Source: Psococerastis gibbosa (Eukaryota; Arthropoda; Insecta; Psocodea; Psocidae). Taken from it: a DNA stretch of 64,000 nucleotides. The stretch is taken from assembly GCA_963971405.1 (NCBI GenBank), contig OZ020487.1:41451039-41515038 (forward strand), written 5' to 3'. Positions 20,270-31,489 of this stretch are shown here, piece after piece. How positions within the stretch are numbered: the stretch's first letter is position 1; every line of letters begins with the position of its first letter. Position numbers and translations under genes: made by a program. A model generated the notes under the pieces. The model saw only the letters and a program-made list of their open reading frames with translations, was not told the DNA's origin and did no database searches.

Positions 20270-20475
20270 CGGCTAATTGGGTGAAAATAAGTTTTTTTAT
20301 GGTGCGATCGAAAAGTTTAATATTGTTTAGTTGTTTAATTGATTCTGTAAGACTGTTGTATGGGGAAATGGATCTATATACTGTATGTGTGATGTTTGAA
20401 ATAGGGATGTTTTTGGGGCAAAAGTTCTGAGATTGCGGCCCACTCCAAGTCTTGTGTTTAGTCCATGTTGTATGT
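20270..20475 (-). pseudogene. LINE fragment, C-terminal reverse transcriptase, decayed
   Basis: Minus-strand frames read RLGVGRNLRTFAPKTSLF and, in another frame, PYNSLTESIKQLNNIKLFDR. That looks like the PxxWNSLPxxIK...FKxxLK end of Jockey/CR1-type elements. At least one frameshift. Confidence 0.5.
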
Positions 20476-21619
20476 AGTCTGGTCCAGCTTTTAGATTAGG
20501 CTGGACACTGATGGCCCTAGAGTCCTATATAGAAGAGATGAGACATTCGTTTCGCGCCAAAAATGTACATTTGACTTTCGCCACGCCGCCCGTTACCAGC
20601 CATTGTAAAAACGAACCAGGATTCAAAAAATATTTTGTCCCATTTTATTGTTTATTTATTTATTATATTATATTTATATATTATTTTTTTATTGTTTATT
20701 TTTGTCTCTTATAATATGGAACTCTAGCTGGCCCCACCAGGCCACCACCCACCTACTTTCCTGACTGACATACCAGTTTACCAACGCATAATCACCGTAC
20801 CTAAACAGTCATCGACATATTTCAATAAAAACAAGATAAAGATGGACCAATCAGATGAGCAGGAGCTACCTTGGCATTTACTTTACAAAGATTGCGCATT
20901 CAAGTTTGAGACTTGACCATGAAATTGTGATGAAATAAATGTAGGTACAAAATTTTTTGCGCCTACTCAGCCATATGTTAGAGTAAGTGGCTAGTCATTT
21001 AAGGTATTCTTCGGAGTGACTGAACTCACTATTTGTAATTTCTATAACTGATTTTACCGCCATGCTGAAATTACTCGTAATTGCGATTTCGCGGTAAGTG
21101 CCTTTTATAGACAGGCATGGTCGAATTTTCGCCTGTATAATTTTGCACTATCACTATGTCGATTCAATTTTTTTAAGCCACCGTTTAGTCGATATGTTGC
21201 GCGGACGTTGTTAAAAATATATTCTAATCTAAATTATCTCAAATGCAAGTTCTAAACGTACAATAATATCTGACACTAAGTATTTAGCAACTTAATTATT
21301 GGTTATAGCATATTTGAGTGCCTAATATTGGCAGGCTACCAGCAGTCAGCAGTAGGTTCAATGCAAGTACAGTGCCTACTGTTGGCCAGTCTATGTTTCC
21401 GAATGGTACCTTTTTTGTCACTAGAAATTGAGCCGAAATGTACATAGTTTCAATCATTAGCTTACAACATATATTTGAGTTTTTTACTAGGATAGTTGGG
21501 GATATATTTGCGATTTGTCATATGATATTTTTAGTGCCACCCTCCCACGCTTCGGCTTGAGGGGGCACTGGTTGTTATTTCACGTTCACATGTTCATTTT
21601 TGTTGAGAAATACACAGTT
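20476..21619. other. Unique AT-rich stretch
   Basis: No gene or repeat supported. Confidence 0.3.
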
Positions 21620-21620
21620 T

Positions 21621-21642
21621 TCTATTCTATTCTATTCTATTA
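21621..21642. repeat. (TCTAT)n microsatellite
   Basis: Four TCTAT units. Confidence 0.85.
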
Positions 21643-21667
21643 GACTGTCATTTTATGAACTTGATTA

Positions 21668-21871
21668 TAGTCCACCTAAAATGAGAGAAGTATGGACATG
21701 GAACACTGTAAGTGTAAACTGTAACACTGTAAAAATATTCTTTGCACAATTTTTTTTATGCCTTGCATCCAATGCAACAAGGTAACACAAAATGGTGCAA
21801 GGAATATTTTTAATGTGTTGCACAGGATCAAAACATTCCATGTCCATACTTTTCTCATTTTGCGTGGACTA
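21668..21871. repeat. Foldback MITE with TAGTCCAC ends
   Basis: Ends TATAGTCCACCTAAAATGAG and the matching complement near 21851-21873. The arms continue through AGTATGGACATGGAA, and a TA dinucleotide lies on each side. Tc1/mariner-like target choice. Confidence 0.72.
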
Positions 21872-21873
21872 TA

Positions 21874-22826
21874 AAATGTGGCCTGGACAATATTAAGGGG
21901 TGCTCAGCGCCTTTCTATTGAATTTTGGGGGTACCTGAGCCCCCGAGTACCATACAAGTCGACGCCTGTTGGTTTGCCTTTTTTTTGTAGATGGCTTCAT
22001 GCACCTCTAGGGACATTATGTGGGGTCCCAAGAGGAGGGGACTCAATTGCAACCCCCCTTGTAATCGAAAAAAAATTCTACATTTAAACCCTAAATAATG
22101 AGGAAATCGTTACAACCATGTTGAAAAATGTACCTACTTACCATCTTGCCCCCCCCCCTTATTCTGAAAAATGTTGAAATGACGCCTCTATATGCACCTC
22201 ATTCATACAATTTATACGCCTCACTCATTGTACGAGTTCAATTCATTTAGGACCCAGTAAATAATTAAAAATATTCTTGTTTCATATAAGTTAGGCAGTG
22301 GATGAACAATTTACCCCTTAAAATTGTATAGCTGAAACATTATTTGAACTTGTACAATTGTAATTTGTAAGTGAGTGAGGTGCTCCCGGTACTGATGGGA
22401 GTGGTGTATACTTTTGGACGTTTCTGAATAAGGCTGTATGCATCCATTCAATCACTCACTTTGACGATAGCTGGCCTAATCGTACTTAACTACACGTGAT
22501 TAACCTTTGGCATTCCGCTGCCCCTTACTATCGGTGTACAATAATTACCTAGTTGATTTCCTACAAAATACCTCTCAGTCATGATCTGTATACAATTAAC
22601 GCCTGGCATGAACTGATAATGATCAATAGTATTGTAGCTACACAGTGATTAAAAGTACTACGTAGCTCCTGCTATTGCAATACTCAACTTATCTCAATGC
22701 TTACCATTTGCATTTTCAGTAACTTACAGTTTGTGAAACATTCAGCCTCCGCCGATAATTACTCGGTAAAAAGGTGTACCCGACTCGGTACATAACTTAC
22801 AGCAATACAATTGTCAGGACATAAAG
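21874..22826. other. Unique stretch
   Basis: No gene recognised. A 10-base C tract near 22149. Confidence 0.3.
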
Positions 22827-23042
22827 ATTAGTGGTACGGACTCTGACTTTCACCCGAAAGGTTGTTGGTTCGAGTCCCACATTACCTACATTTTCTGGCC
22901 ATGCTTCGGAGGGCATGTAAAGCAGGCGGTCCCGGGCCTTTCTAGTTGAGTGTAAGAAAGGGCTTTATAGCCCTAACTCCGCTAGGTTGGCTTAGTAATA
23001 GAACAAAAGAAGTCCTTATTTATTTATTTTTATTTATTTATA
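22827..23042 (+). repeat. SINE-1 copy (full-length reference)
   Basis: A-box-like AGATTAGTGGTAC (22827), B box GGTTCGAGTCCC (about 22867-22878), body CATGCTTCGGAGGGCATG, AGCAGGCGGTCCCGGGC and CCGCTAGGTTGGCTTAGTAA, tail TTATTTATTTATTT. The spacing of the boxes fits tRNA-type Pol III promoters. Confidence 0.9.
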
Positions 23043-23047
23043 ATTTT

Positions 23048-23115
23048 AAAACGGGTTCCCAACCGGTGGTCCACAGACATACTGTGTATCAGGTGGTCCA
23101 CGAGCCAAAGTAAGA
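23048..23115. repeat. hAT MITE fragment
   Basis: ACGGGTTCCCAACCGGTGG followed by GGTCCACGAG-type words, as in the complete hAT MITE at 25202-25489. Confidence 0.5.
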
Positions 23116-23274
23116 AATTAAAAGAGCTTCCACCTCTTTCATGGCGCCAATGGTAAGCTTGTCTCAGCTGGTCCATTATCGCTTGTAGCCGGTGTAGGTT
23201 GACATCGAAAACGTACATACCAGTTTGCTAATGGCCAAAAATTCATACAATACAAATAATGTCCGAAATCTATA

Positions 23275-23890
23275 GGGCCGTTGGCATTGGACAAGGGACC
23301 AATGTAGGCCTAGATTCATAAAGAGTCCATTGGGACATTATTAATCGTGTTAATGACCACATAACCAACGAAGATGTGCTCCATAGAATAAACGAAAATA
23401 CAGCTATTGTGGCCACCATTTTAACAAGAAGAGGCAAATGTATGGTGCATATTCTGAGACACGAAGGGTTCCTCAAGAACATCATTGAGGGCATTTGACA
23501 AGGGACCAATGTAGGCCTAGATTCATAAAGAGTCCATTGGGACATTATTAATCGTGTTAATGACCACATAACCAACGAAGAAGTCCTCTATAGAATAAAC
23601 GAAAAGACAGCTATTATGGCCACCATTTTAACAAGAAGAGGCAAATGTATGGTGCATATTCTGAGACACGAAGGGTTCCTCAAGAACATCATTGAGGGCA
23701 TGTTTTAAGGCACCAACTCAAGAGGACGACAGAGGAAGGAGTATCCTAGGGGATGTCATGAAGGACCTAGGGTGCGGCACCTACAAAGGCCTAAAAAGGA
23801 CCGCACAAGACAGACAAGCGTGGAGAAGAAGACTAAAACATTCGCTGCAAACAAACCAATAGATTGCAACTCAAGAAGAAGATCGAATTG
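23275..23890 (+). pseudogene. RTE-like LINE fragment with a 207-base tandem duplication
   Basis: Plus-strand frames give EDVLHRINEN, GKCMVHILRHEGFLKNIIEG, and later DVMKDLGCGTYKGLKRTAQD and WRRRLKHSLQTNQ, the usual end of RTE-type reverse transcriptase. A 207-base unit is repeated head to tail (23291-23497 and 23498-23704). A stop and frameshifts after IIEGMF show it is dead. Tail AAGAAGAAGATCG. Confidence 0.78.
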
Positions 23891-24619
23891 AGAATTTGTT
23901 GCTATCCTTTCCATTTCATTTGGAGTCTCCATAGGGATTGTGCAATGTTGTTTTGGAACAACAAGTTCCCTAATGAACGTCAGCTTGGAGGAGTCGGATG
24001 ACGGGTTCAAGACCTCTGAATTAGTCCCCGGTTTAGCTAAAAATGTCGAATCATTTATCATGCATGTAATCCTCCACGCGGGTCTATCAATTTTTATAGT
24101 TGTTGTACCCGGCGTTAGGTCAGTTCTGGACAGACCTCAATGTTTACAGTTCGGCCATTATTGATTATACAGATTTTTTATAGCGTTGACTTATATTTAT
24201 TGCGCTGCAGGGTGCCAACTGCCCTACTTAATGTAATCTTTCCAGGAATTACAAAGCATGCCCGACGCCGTCGATATTTCGGAGCTCTGATGTCGGCCAT
24301 ATTTTAACCATCTTTAGATAAGTATGGATGAATCCACCTGCCAGATTAATCAGGTAGCATTACAAAAACTGTTCTAAGCAATTCTGTCTGAGTCAGCAGA
24401 CAATTTGAGGAAGCCAACAGAAGGCGTGGGGCGGAGCTGCTGCTGCATAAGGAATTTTAAACATACGATTGTGGATTATTTTTCTCATTTTCAGTTGCGG
24501 GATTGCTTATTACACACACTGACAACCACTATCGTATACGACAAGGGTGGGTTGGTAGCGAACTGAGCCATGGAGTAGAAGGTCTTGGGTCCCACAAAGC
24601 ATTCATGCTTCTTTTTGAC
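23891..24619. other. Unique stretch
   Basis: No supported gene. A minus-strand frame about 23880-24061 has ordinary-looking codons but no recognised domain. Confidence 0.3.
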
Positions 24620-24905
24620 CAGCTTCTTCTTCTTCGTCTAATGCCTCTTCTATCGAAGATTGGCGATTATCATGACAATTATTGTATTAATCATTAAACG
24701 AGTAAACACGTAGATACCGATACCCCAAAAGGAAGTCAAGTGTGTAAAGAAGATCGAATGTACTTAAGTCATGATGACTGTATTCGGGTAGTGTAATGCA
24801 GTGGTTTCCCGTTGCCTTCTGCCGTTGACTCTTCATTGAGTTCCTCCGCCGTCGGAGGCAGTTTCCCAACCCCAGGACAAAAGAGTGCCGAGGCGAACAC
24901 TTCAA
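24620..24905 (-). repeat. LINE-tail repeat (non-autonomous), partial
   Basis: Starts with CTTCTTCTTCTTCG and AAGATTGGCGATTATCATG, the complement of the RTE-like LINE 3' end, then unrelated body words GCAGTGGTTTCCCGTTGCC and GACTCTTCATTGAGTTCCTC shared with 32873-33855 and 53508-53905. Confidence 0.68.
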
Positions 24906-25201
24906 TCCAAAGTTTCACAGCCATGATTTTGCAAAGGAGGAGGGTGGCCCTTTATTAGGGATTTATTAAAACTAAATAAGGTGTGTCTAGTCAATCTGTT
25001 TTTCGCAAGTAAGCGACTTAAATGACGAATTTAAGAGCTGCAAGTGACAAATGCCCTTATTAGATTGGCACCCGCACGGGTGAGTGGTATTTACAGTTGG
25101 TAATGGCCGCGTTCAGCGGACATCTGCTCTGTTCTATTATCTATTTATAGCTAGCACTATGCACCTTATAATCCAATTCGCGCCGAACATATTGTCTACG
25201 T

Positions 25202-25489
25202 CAGGGGTTCCCAAACTGTGGTCCACGGAGAAAAGTAAGGAGTAAGAAAATAAAACAGCTGAGTTATTGGAGATTAGAAGTAAAATACAGAAAGTCTTGG
25301 CACTGAACTGCAAAATCTAACCGATATCAGTCGCAAACATTTAATCAAATATTAGCACGTAGGCTAAACTATTAATTAGTTTGATCTTGGTCCTAGAATT
25401 TGACGATTTTCCTGTCACAGCCATGGTGGTCCACGGAAAATCATAAAATAATCTAGTGGTCCACGGACAAAAAAGGTTGGGAGCCCCTG
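25202..25489. repeat. hAT-type MITE
   Basis: Ends CAGGGGTTCCCAAACTGTGG and GGTTGGGAGCCCCTG, classic hAT termini. Target copies GTCTACGT (25194-25201) and GTCTAAGT (25490-25497) match at 7 of 8 bases. Confidence 0.88.
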
Positions 25490-25682
25490 GTCTAAGTAGT
25501 CAACGAGAATATGGTCCTAACGAATAATTTTATTGTAATAATGTTTTCTGGTCCCGAGGGTACAAGATTTGTCTTCTATGTTTGAATTTTACTGCTTTAA
25601 ATACTATTACTTTTCTTTTGGCAATCAGTACGGCAGAAACTATTTTTTTTTTTTTGCATACAAGATTTTTAAATAAATCAAC
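25490..25682. other. Unique spacer
   Basis: Nothing recognised. Confidence 0.3.
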
Positions 25683-25750
25683 GGTTAATCGCATACAAAG
25701 AATTTAATGCATGTATCCGATTGACTTCTTCAGTCACCTCTATAGGTGTT
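25683..25750 (-). repeat. SINE-2 tail fragment
   Basis: TTAATCGCATACAAAGAATT and TCCGATTGACTTCTTCAGTC. The head is missing. Confidence 0.65.
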
Positions 25751-25889
25751 TTGGACTATTAGCCTATAATTTGGCAGTAGATTAACAATTAAGTTCAAAA
25801 TTTATTTATGGCGGGAAAGAATTGTCTACCCAAGCCCTCCAATCAACAATGAGAGCGACGATTCTCCATAAGTTAAACATGAGCTCTAT

Positions 25890-26107
25890 GTAACTGCAAA
25901 GGCTTTCACGGCCGGAGTCAAATGAAGAACCAGTAGAATCCGGGCTGATGGGCCATCGTCGAATTGAAAGTGAACTTCCAAACGTTTCGTCAACATCTGC
26001 AGTCGACATCTTCAGTGGCGCTGCGTAGACTTCGAAGGTTATACCTCGGTGGCTCCGTAGCTCAATTCGACCACGGCCCATCAGCCCGGATTCTTCACAT
26101 GAGCTCT
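25890..26107 (-). repeat. CACGGCCGG repeat, copy 1
   Basis: GGCTTTCACGGCCGGAGTCA at the left and ACGGCCCATCAGCCCGGATT at the right. On the minus strand it holds CTGAAGATGTCGAC...GTTGACGAAACG, a hammerhead-like motif. Confidence 0.7.
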
Positions 26108-26310
26108 ATGTAATTACAAAGGCGGAGTGTTACGTGACGAAGCAGTAGAATCCGGGATGATGGGCCGTGGTCGTTCTGAGAGCGTACTTGTAGTTGCTGC
26201 TGAGCCTCCAAGATACAATGTTAGAAGTCTACGCAGTTCCCCTGAAGATGTCGACCGCAGATGTTGACGAAACGTTTGGAAGTATGCTTTCAGAACATCC
26301 CGGATTCCGT
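26108..26310 (+). repeat. CACGGCCGG repeat, copy 2
   Basis: AAGCAGTAGAATCCGGGATG left part, and at 26242-26276 CTGAAGATGTCGACC...GTTGACGAAAC. Adjacent to copy 1 in opposite orientation. Confidence 0.68.
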
Positions 26311-27427
26311 ACTGATTCATCAAATGAGCACTATATTTGGCAATTGACAACCCAATCATATTCTATATGCAAATTGCCCATTAGGAAAAATTGGAAGAAA
26401 TGGGATTAATTATCGAAGTGGAACGAGAAGGGCGGAAAAATAAAAATTGCAAAATTTATGCTATTCCGTCAATTATTTATGAAAAACTGTCAAGTGTAAT
26501 AGCCGTCTTGTATTGTAGCAGTATAGTATCGTATAGTTGAAGGTATTGACACGTGTGTCAATATTGCATAAATAAAAGTTCATGGGTCTATAATGAGATA
26601 TGCGGTTTACGAGTTACATGTTTGCATATTTACTGAAGTTTAAGTTATTGGCGAACTACCGCTTGACATCTGCCATGATAGGAAAATTGCCTAACGCCTT
26701 CATTATAATTCCCTTACACATTTACAATTTAATTTCGAATGAGCCTCTTTTATTAAGGCGCAAGACTCTTTCGAGTATTTGCGCAGGTCGGTGTATTTAT
26801 TATTATTTTTTGCCGTCTAGAACAGTTAGCTTTTATCTGTCTAAAGGTCCCCTACATTGGAAGTAAAAAGAGACAACTCAGAAATTGTCGATTTCGACAT
26901 AATAACGCTAAAATATATATTTTTTAAACTATTGTGCGTTAATATCAATATATCGATGTAAATCAATATCAATATCATTGAATATATAACAGTGTGTTAT
27001 ATATTCAATGTCAATATATTTTCTGCGCGAGGGCAGTTGTGTCGTTTTCTATTTGGCGGGAACCATCAGGTAGCCTAATTCGTTATTTAAAAAAAAATGC
27101 AATTTTTGTAAATTGACAGATTTAGAGTTGTGTCCTTTTTCTTCCAAAGTAGCGACTGGATGGCTCCATGTTTGTCACTTTGTCCCCAATTAATTTTGGC
27201 AGAGTGTATATGGTTTCGGTAAGGAATGTCTTGCTGTTGCGTATGCAGGGCATTCGATAATTATTTTCTATGTATATATAGTAACTACTTATGGAACTGA
27301 ATTTATTTTGGGAATTAAACTATTATTATTATTATTATGAGTCTTTTGTCCCAAATAAGCGCTAGCTTGGGGATGCGGGATGGTATTATTATGTATTGTA
27401 TTTTTGTAATATATGCTCCTTGTCCAG
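26311..27427. other. Unique AT-rich stretch
   Basis: No gene supported. (ATT)n near 27320-27338, and a palindromic ATATTCAATG...CATTGAATAT stretch around 26975-27015. Confidence 0.35.
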
Positions 27428-27518
27428 GGAATACTGAACAAGGAAAAGAAAGAAGAAGAAGATTTATATGATTTACTGTTTGAGGCCCTCCACACCTGTC
27501 GACATCAAATATCCATGG
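27428..27518 (+). CDS. Candidate orphan exon, unknown protein
   Basis: Acceptor TGCTCCTTGTCCAG ends at 27427 and donor GTAAGG follows 27518. The 91-base exon would encode GILNKEKKEEEDLYDLLFEA and then LHTCRHQISM, an acidic, probably helical segment. Codons look coding and both splice sites fit the consensus, but no neighbouring exon was found and the family is not recognised. It could be chance. Confidence 0.3.
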
Positions 27519-27555
27519 GTAAGGCGGTAGCGCGCCAATTCCCAATAAGTGATTT

Positions 27556-27746
27556 AATGCTTGGTAGCCAAGATTTTCTTTGGTGGGGGGGTATTTCAGA
27601 AATTTCATTGGATATTGCATAGTAGGTTTTATTTTTCCTCTCAAAATCCGATTCTATCTAGTTTCAAGCCATTTCATTTCGGGCGGGGGGGGGGGGGGGG
27701 GGGGAGGGAGGTTGAACCCCCCATGAACCCCCCCTGGCTACGGCCT
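27556..27746. repeat. hAT-like MITE (AAGGCCGTAGCC family), G-tract core
   Basis: GTAGCCAAGATTTTCTTTGG at the left, then TTTCATTGGATATTGCATAG, CGATTCTATCTAG and CTGGCTACGGCCTTG at the right. Contains a 22-25-base G tract (27683-27706). Confidence 0.72.
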
Positions 27747-28645
27747 TGTTCGTAGCTTATTGTTATTTGTGTCCCACCATTCAGTTTTTTTTAACGTATC
27801 TTTATTATTAATGACACTTTATTATATGAGTTCTATACGGTCACGCCCTGCTCTTATTGAAATATTCTATACGCGCTAAAACGGCTTTGCTGAATTTCAA
27901 AGAGGAGTGGGCGCAACAAATACGTTCTCAACCGACCTAATTCATCAGAGGAGTACTGCAGAGACACAATGATAAAGACGGAATAGAAGGAGTAATGCTT
28001 TAGAAAATATGCAAATTTAGTCTGTTCCATGGAAGTCATATTGAGCATCAAAAGAGACGGAAATTGGCTGCAAGCTGAATCAGACTGTTTCAAAAGGGAG
28101 AAAGTTGACTTGCTTAATGTCACGTACTGTATATGCAGCCGTAACAAAGTTGACAACGTCCCAGATACCATCAGCAATCGATAAATAGGTATGATTTCTA
28201 AAGAAATCTACATAAAACTTTTAAATTCATAATTTTTCACTATAGAATATAATGGGAAAACCAGTGGCATAACCCCCTCCAAAATTATAAAAAGGCGGCA
28301 AAATGTCAACTTAATCCTTTAAAAAACATTAAATATGGAAAGTGTTATTGAAATACTTCTTTAAATGGTTTCGTTCTGTATGTGCAGTACTAACCTGAAT
28401 TGTTCGGAAAAACTAAATCAGTTACGTAAATCAAATACCGTATTGTTTTTTATTCTCAGTTTATACCTGAGGTGGCATTTTGAGGGATGACCTTCCCCAA
28501 AATAAGATACTGTGTCCGCCACTGGGGGAAACAGTATGTTTAGAATAATTATTGAATTTTAGCTGAGAAAAATAATTACTAATACTTTTGATTTCCTAGA
28601 CTACAAATTACAATAGTTGGAATTTGAATATTATTAACTTCGCAA
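27747..28645. other. Unique stretch
   Basis: No gene or repeat supported. Confidence 0.3.
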
Positions 28646-28648
28646 TAA

Positions 28649-29028
28649 GGCGCCCATTCCACCGACCGGCTAGGGCTATTTACAAAAACGGTGACGTGGT
28701 AGCAGACATTCAAGACTTAGGTGTCGTTTCCACCGACCTTGCATTGCAGAATGCAAATGACATTGACGGACATTAGAATTTTCTTTTTATAGAAATCTAT
28801 TAAAATGTTTGTACTTAACATATCCCATGACACCATTTTTTTAATTTTAGTTTGTTTGTGATTTTACTGTATGATAATTGATCATTTTTAACTATGGCAT
28901 AGAGGAAAATAAAGATTTCCGTCAATTCTGCAATGCGAGGTCGGTGGAAACCCCGCCTGAGTCTTGAATGTCTGCTACCACGTCACCGTTTTTGTAAATA
29001 GCCCTAGCCGGTCGGTGGAATGGGCACC
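28649..29028. repeat. Composite PIF/Harbinger-like foldback MITE
   Basis: Outer ends GGCGCCCATTCCACCGACC and its complement, flanked by TAA and TTA. Inside, a second element starting GGTGTCGTTTCCACCGACC sits at the centre of the outer palindrome, after GACATTCAAGACTTA. 380 bases, same structure as 38208, 38838 and 52351. Confidence 0.85.
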
Positions 29029-29269
29029 TTAAGAACACTCATGGTGACGAGTCTTTTAGTGTTATTCACTTAAAATGGCATTAACATGCATAAACTAACT
29101 AGTGTTGTTTGCCTAATCGTGACTCTTCAACAATATTGAATAGCTATTCCCATTGCTTTGTACCACACCTATAATAAAAGGTTATCAGGGAGATAACGAG
29201 ATCATTAAGTGCTTGGCTCGGTCAATTATGAGACTTGAGCTATAAAGCCTATATGAATGGGAGGTATTG

Positions 29270-29375
29270 TAATGAAATGAAATGAAAAACGACTTTATTG
29301 AAACATAAACAAAAGGCTAACAATTAGACTATAAAGTCTTGTTTTCATGCTAACCCTGAAAATTAATTAGAGAAG
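29270..29375 (-). repeat. Dispersed repeat with CGACTTTATTG
   Basis: AATGAAATGAAAAACGACTT and GACTATAAAGTCTTGTTTTC recur at 49656-49735. Looks like the 3' end of a retroelement in reverse. Confidence 0.6.
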
Positions 29376-29854
29376 AAACAAGAGAGGAAGAGTGGGGAAA
29401 AAAGGGTACCTAAAATATATACGGGGCCCACGGGGGGGGGGGGGATTAATTGTCATCACCATTACAAGACCAGCAGAGAGAGTCTGAAACAGTTATTGTT
29501 TTAATTATTGTATTAGGCCTACCATATGAGAATTTGGGTGGTACCTCGATTGGGCTCCAGAATTATTTTTAAAGAAACTAGGCCGTAAATAAATGGGGGG
29601 GCTTCTTTTTTCAAGTATTGCGTGCCCTGGTGGAACCCCCAAAGTTTACCAATGGCAAGGCAGCAATATAACTCACGAATGAAACATGGGATCTGCTACA
29701 CTTCGCGAATGATTTCAGATAACGAAAGAATGGAGAGATTTCAAATTATTTATAAATAAGAAATGGCCATGGATTTTTGTGGAAATTAATTAATTTCTCG
29801 TTCCTCAGGAGCAATTATGGAAGTGGTCCAATGAAAAATGGCCGATATAATTAA
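29376..29854. other. Unique stretch
   Basis: Contains a 13-base G tract near 29433. Nothing else recognised. Confidence 0.3.
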
Positions 29855-30090
29855 AAAGACTTTCACGGCCGGAGGTATTTGATGGAGCAGTAGAATCCGA
29901 GATGATTGGCCGTGGTTTATCTGAAAGCATGCTTACAAACGTTTCAGTTGGTGCTGAGCCTCCGAGATACAACCTTAGAAGGCTACGTAGTGCCGCTGAA
30001 GGTGCCGACCGCAGATATTAACAAAACTTTAGGACGTACACTTTGACCACGGCCTATCATCCCGGATTCTACTGCTTCATCTTATGGCTG
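29855..30090 (+). repeat. CACGGCCGG repeat, copy 3 (diverged)
   Basis: GACTTTCACGGCCGGAGG and GATTCTACTGCTTCATC. The hammerhead-like core is mutated (CTGAAGGTGCC ... AACAAAACT). Confidence 0.65.
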
Positions 30091-30600
30091 ATGTTAAATA
30101 ATAATTCTGGACCGGCAACACTCATCCAGATAGAGGCCAATACTGTATTTGATTGACATGCTATGAGGTGTAACCGGTATAGGGGGCCCATGACTTTACA
30201 TTTCAACAATAATGAATGCACCCAATTTAACTGTTTCGCTTATGTAAACGGGTTCATTCTATGAGGATGAGATGTCTTAATGCTGGGATTTGACGTAAAC
30301 ATCACACTTTAAGATTTATTAGGCTGGCAGTCGGCACCCACGCATGCTGTGAGTTGCCTGTCGTATTTTGAAAGAACGCAGTAGGAGTGATTATCTGTGC
30401 CTCGTTCCATGCAATTTATAACTAAGTTTAAAAGAACTCCGTGCCACGACAACCCAATGAGGTCTAGGCCTGAGGACTGGTAGATGATTCTCTCTCTTGA
30501 CCACTGCGCTATTGGGGATATTGTAGTCAGCAACATGCTCGGTTGCCGCGTTTTTCCCTACCGATGAAGGTAAGGTGCCTACCCATTAGGGTTGGGTGGA
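30091..30600. other. Unique stretch
   Basis: No gene supported. Confidence 0.3.
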
Positions 30601-30603
30601 CCC

Positions 30604-30822
30604 CCCCCCATTTTATCAACATTAATAACAACTACATTATATGTGAATTTAAAAGATATTTTTGGAGCCGTTTTTGGGAAATAATTGTTTTAGACGTTTT
30701 TTTGGAGTGTTTTTGAGAATAAAACCCCCCCAAATTGAGTTAGCCCCAAATAAAAAAAAATGGTCCCGAGGCATGATTTTTGTGAACCTACATGCCGAAT
30801 TTCATCAAAATCGACCGAGGAA
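30604..30822 (+). repeat. GCTTTCC element, internal fragment
   Basis: Matches 17140-17355: CATTTTATCAACATTAATAA through TTTCATCAAAATCGACCGAG, where it is cut and joined to a LINE fragment. Confidence 0.72.
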
Positions 30823-31075
30823 GAGGTCCTACGGTCTGCCGGCATTGCATTGAGGCCGAGGACACCGCGGAACACGTGGTTGGCTACTGTCCAGCACTGT
30901 GGCAGGACTGTTGGACTGTTTTGGACTGTTCATCGACCAGGTTGATCTGATTGACCTGTCATTGGAGGACATGGCTATGACTGCCTTTGCTGACAAGATT
31001 AAGCTGCTGTTTTTCAACAGTTAATTGACCCGGATAGGCCGTAGATCGTAGGTTCGAATCCTGCCAAGTCCTGTT
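30823..31075 (+). pseudogene. LINE 3' end: C-terminal CCHC motif plus tail
   Basis: Frame VCRHCIEAEDTAEHVVGYC then PALW gives the C-x2-C-x8-H-x4-C motif at the end of many non-LTR polymerases. Stops follow. Near 31050 a GGTTCGAATCC word resembles a tRNA B box, but no tRNA fold exists around it. Confidence 0.6.
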
Positions 31076-31489
31076 TTTTCTAAATCCTTAAATTTCGGTT
31101 ATAACGAGGAGGTTAACTCCTCAACCAAAGTTAGTTTAATGTTAGTATTTAACAAAGGATTAGTTTGGCATACATTGTCTGCTGTGTGAATAGTCATTAG
31201 AGGCATGGGCCTCATGTAATGACTATTGACAAGTCCAACTAACCGTTTGTTCAATAGTACTACACCATTTCCATTGAGATTTACCAATAGATTCAATGTC
31301 AGTGTTGAATGCCATATAATACTGTAATATATTGCTTAATTAGCAATGGTCCCGAGAGGTTCTAGGACCTATGTCAGCACAACTCTAAATATTAATAATA
31401 ATAAATACCGTAAGGAACATGCCCCAAACTCTCTCAAAATAGTGAAAAATTAAATAAAATGCCACTGTTATGATTTGATATGGCTATAC
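31076..31489. other. Unique stretch
   Basis: Contains GTCCAACTAACCGTTTGTTC, similar to 44899-44917 (a short dispersed repeat). No gene. Confidence 0.3.

Noticed and set aside
31035-31075. tRNA gene suggested by GGTTCGAATCC
   Set aside because: No acceptor or anticodon stems can be drawn. It is better read as part of a LINE 3' tail.
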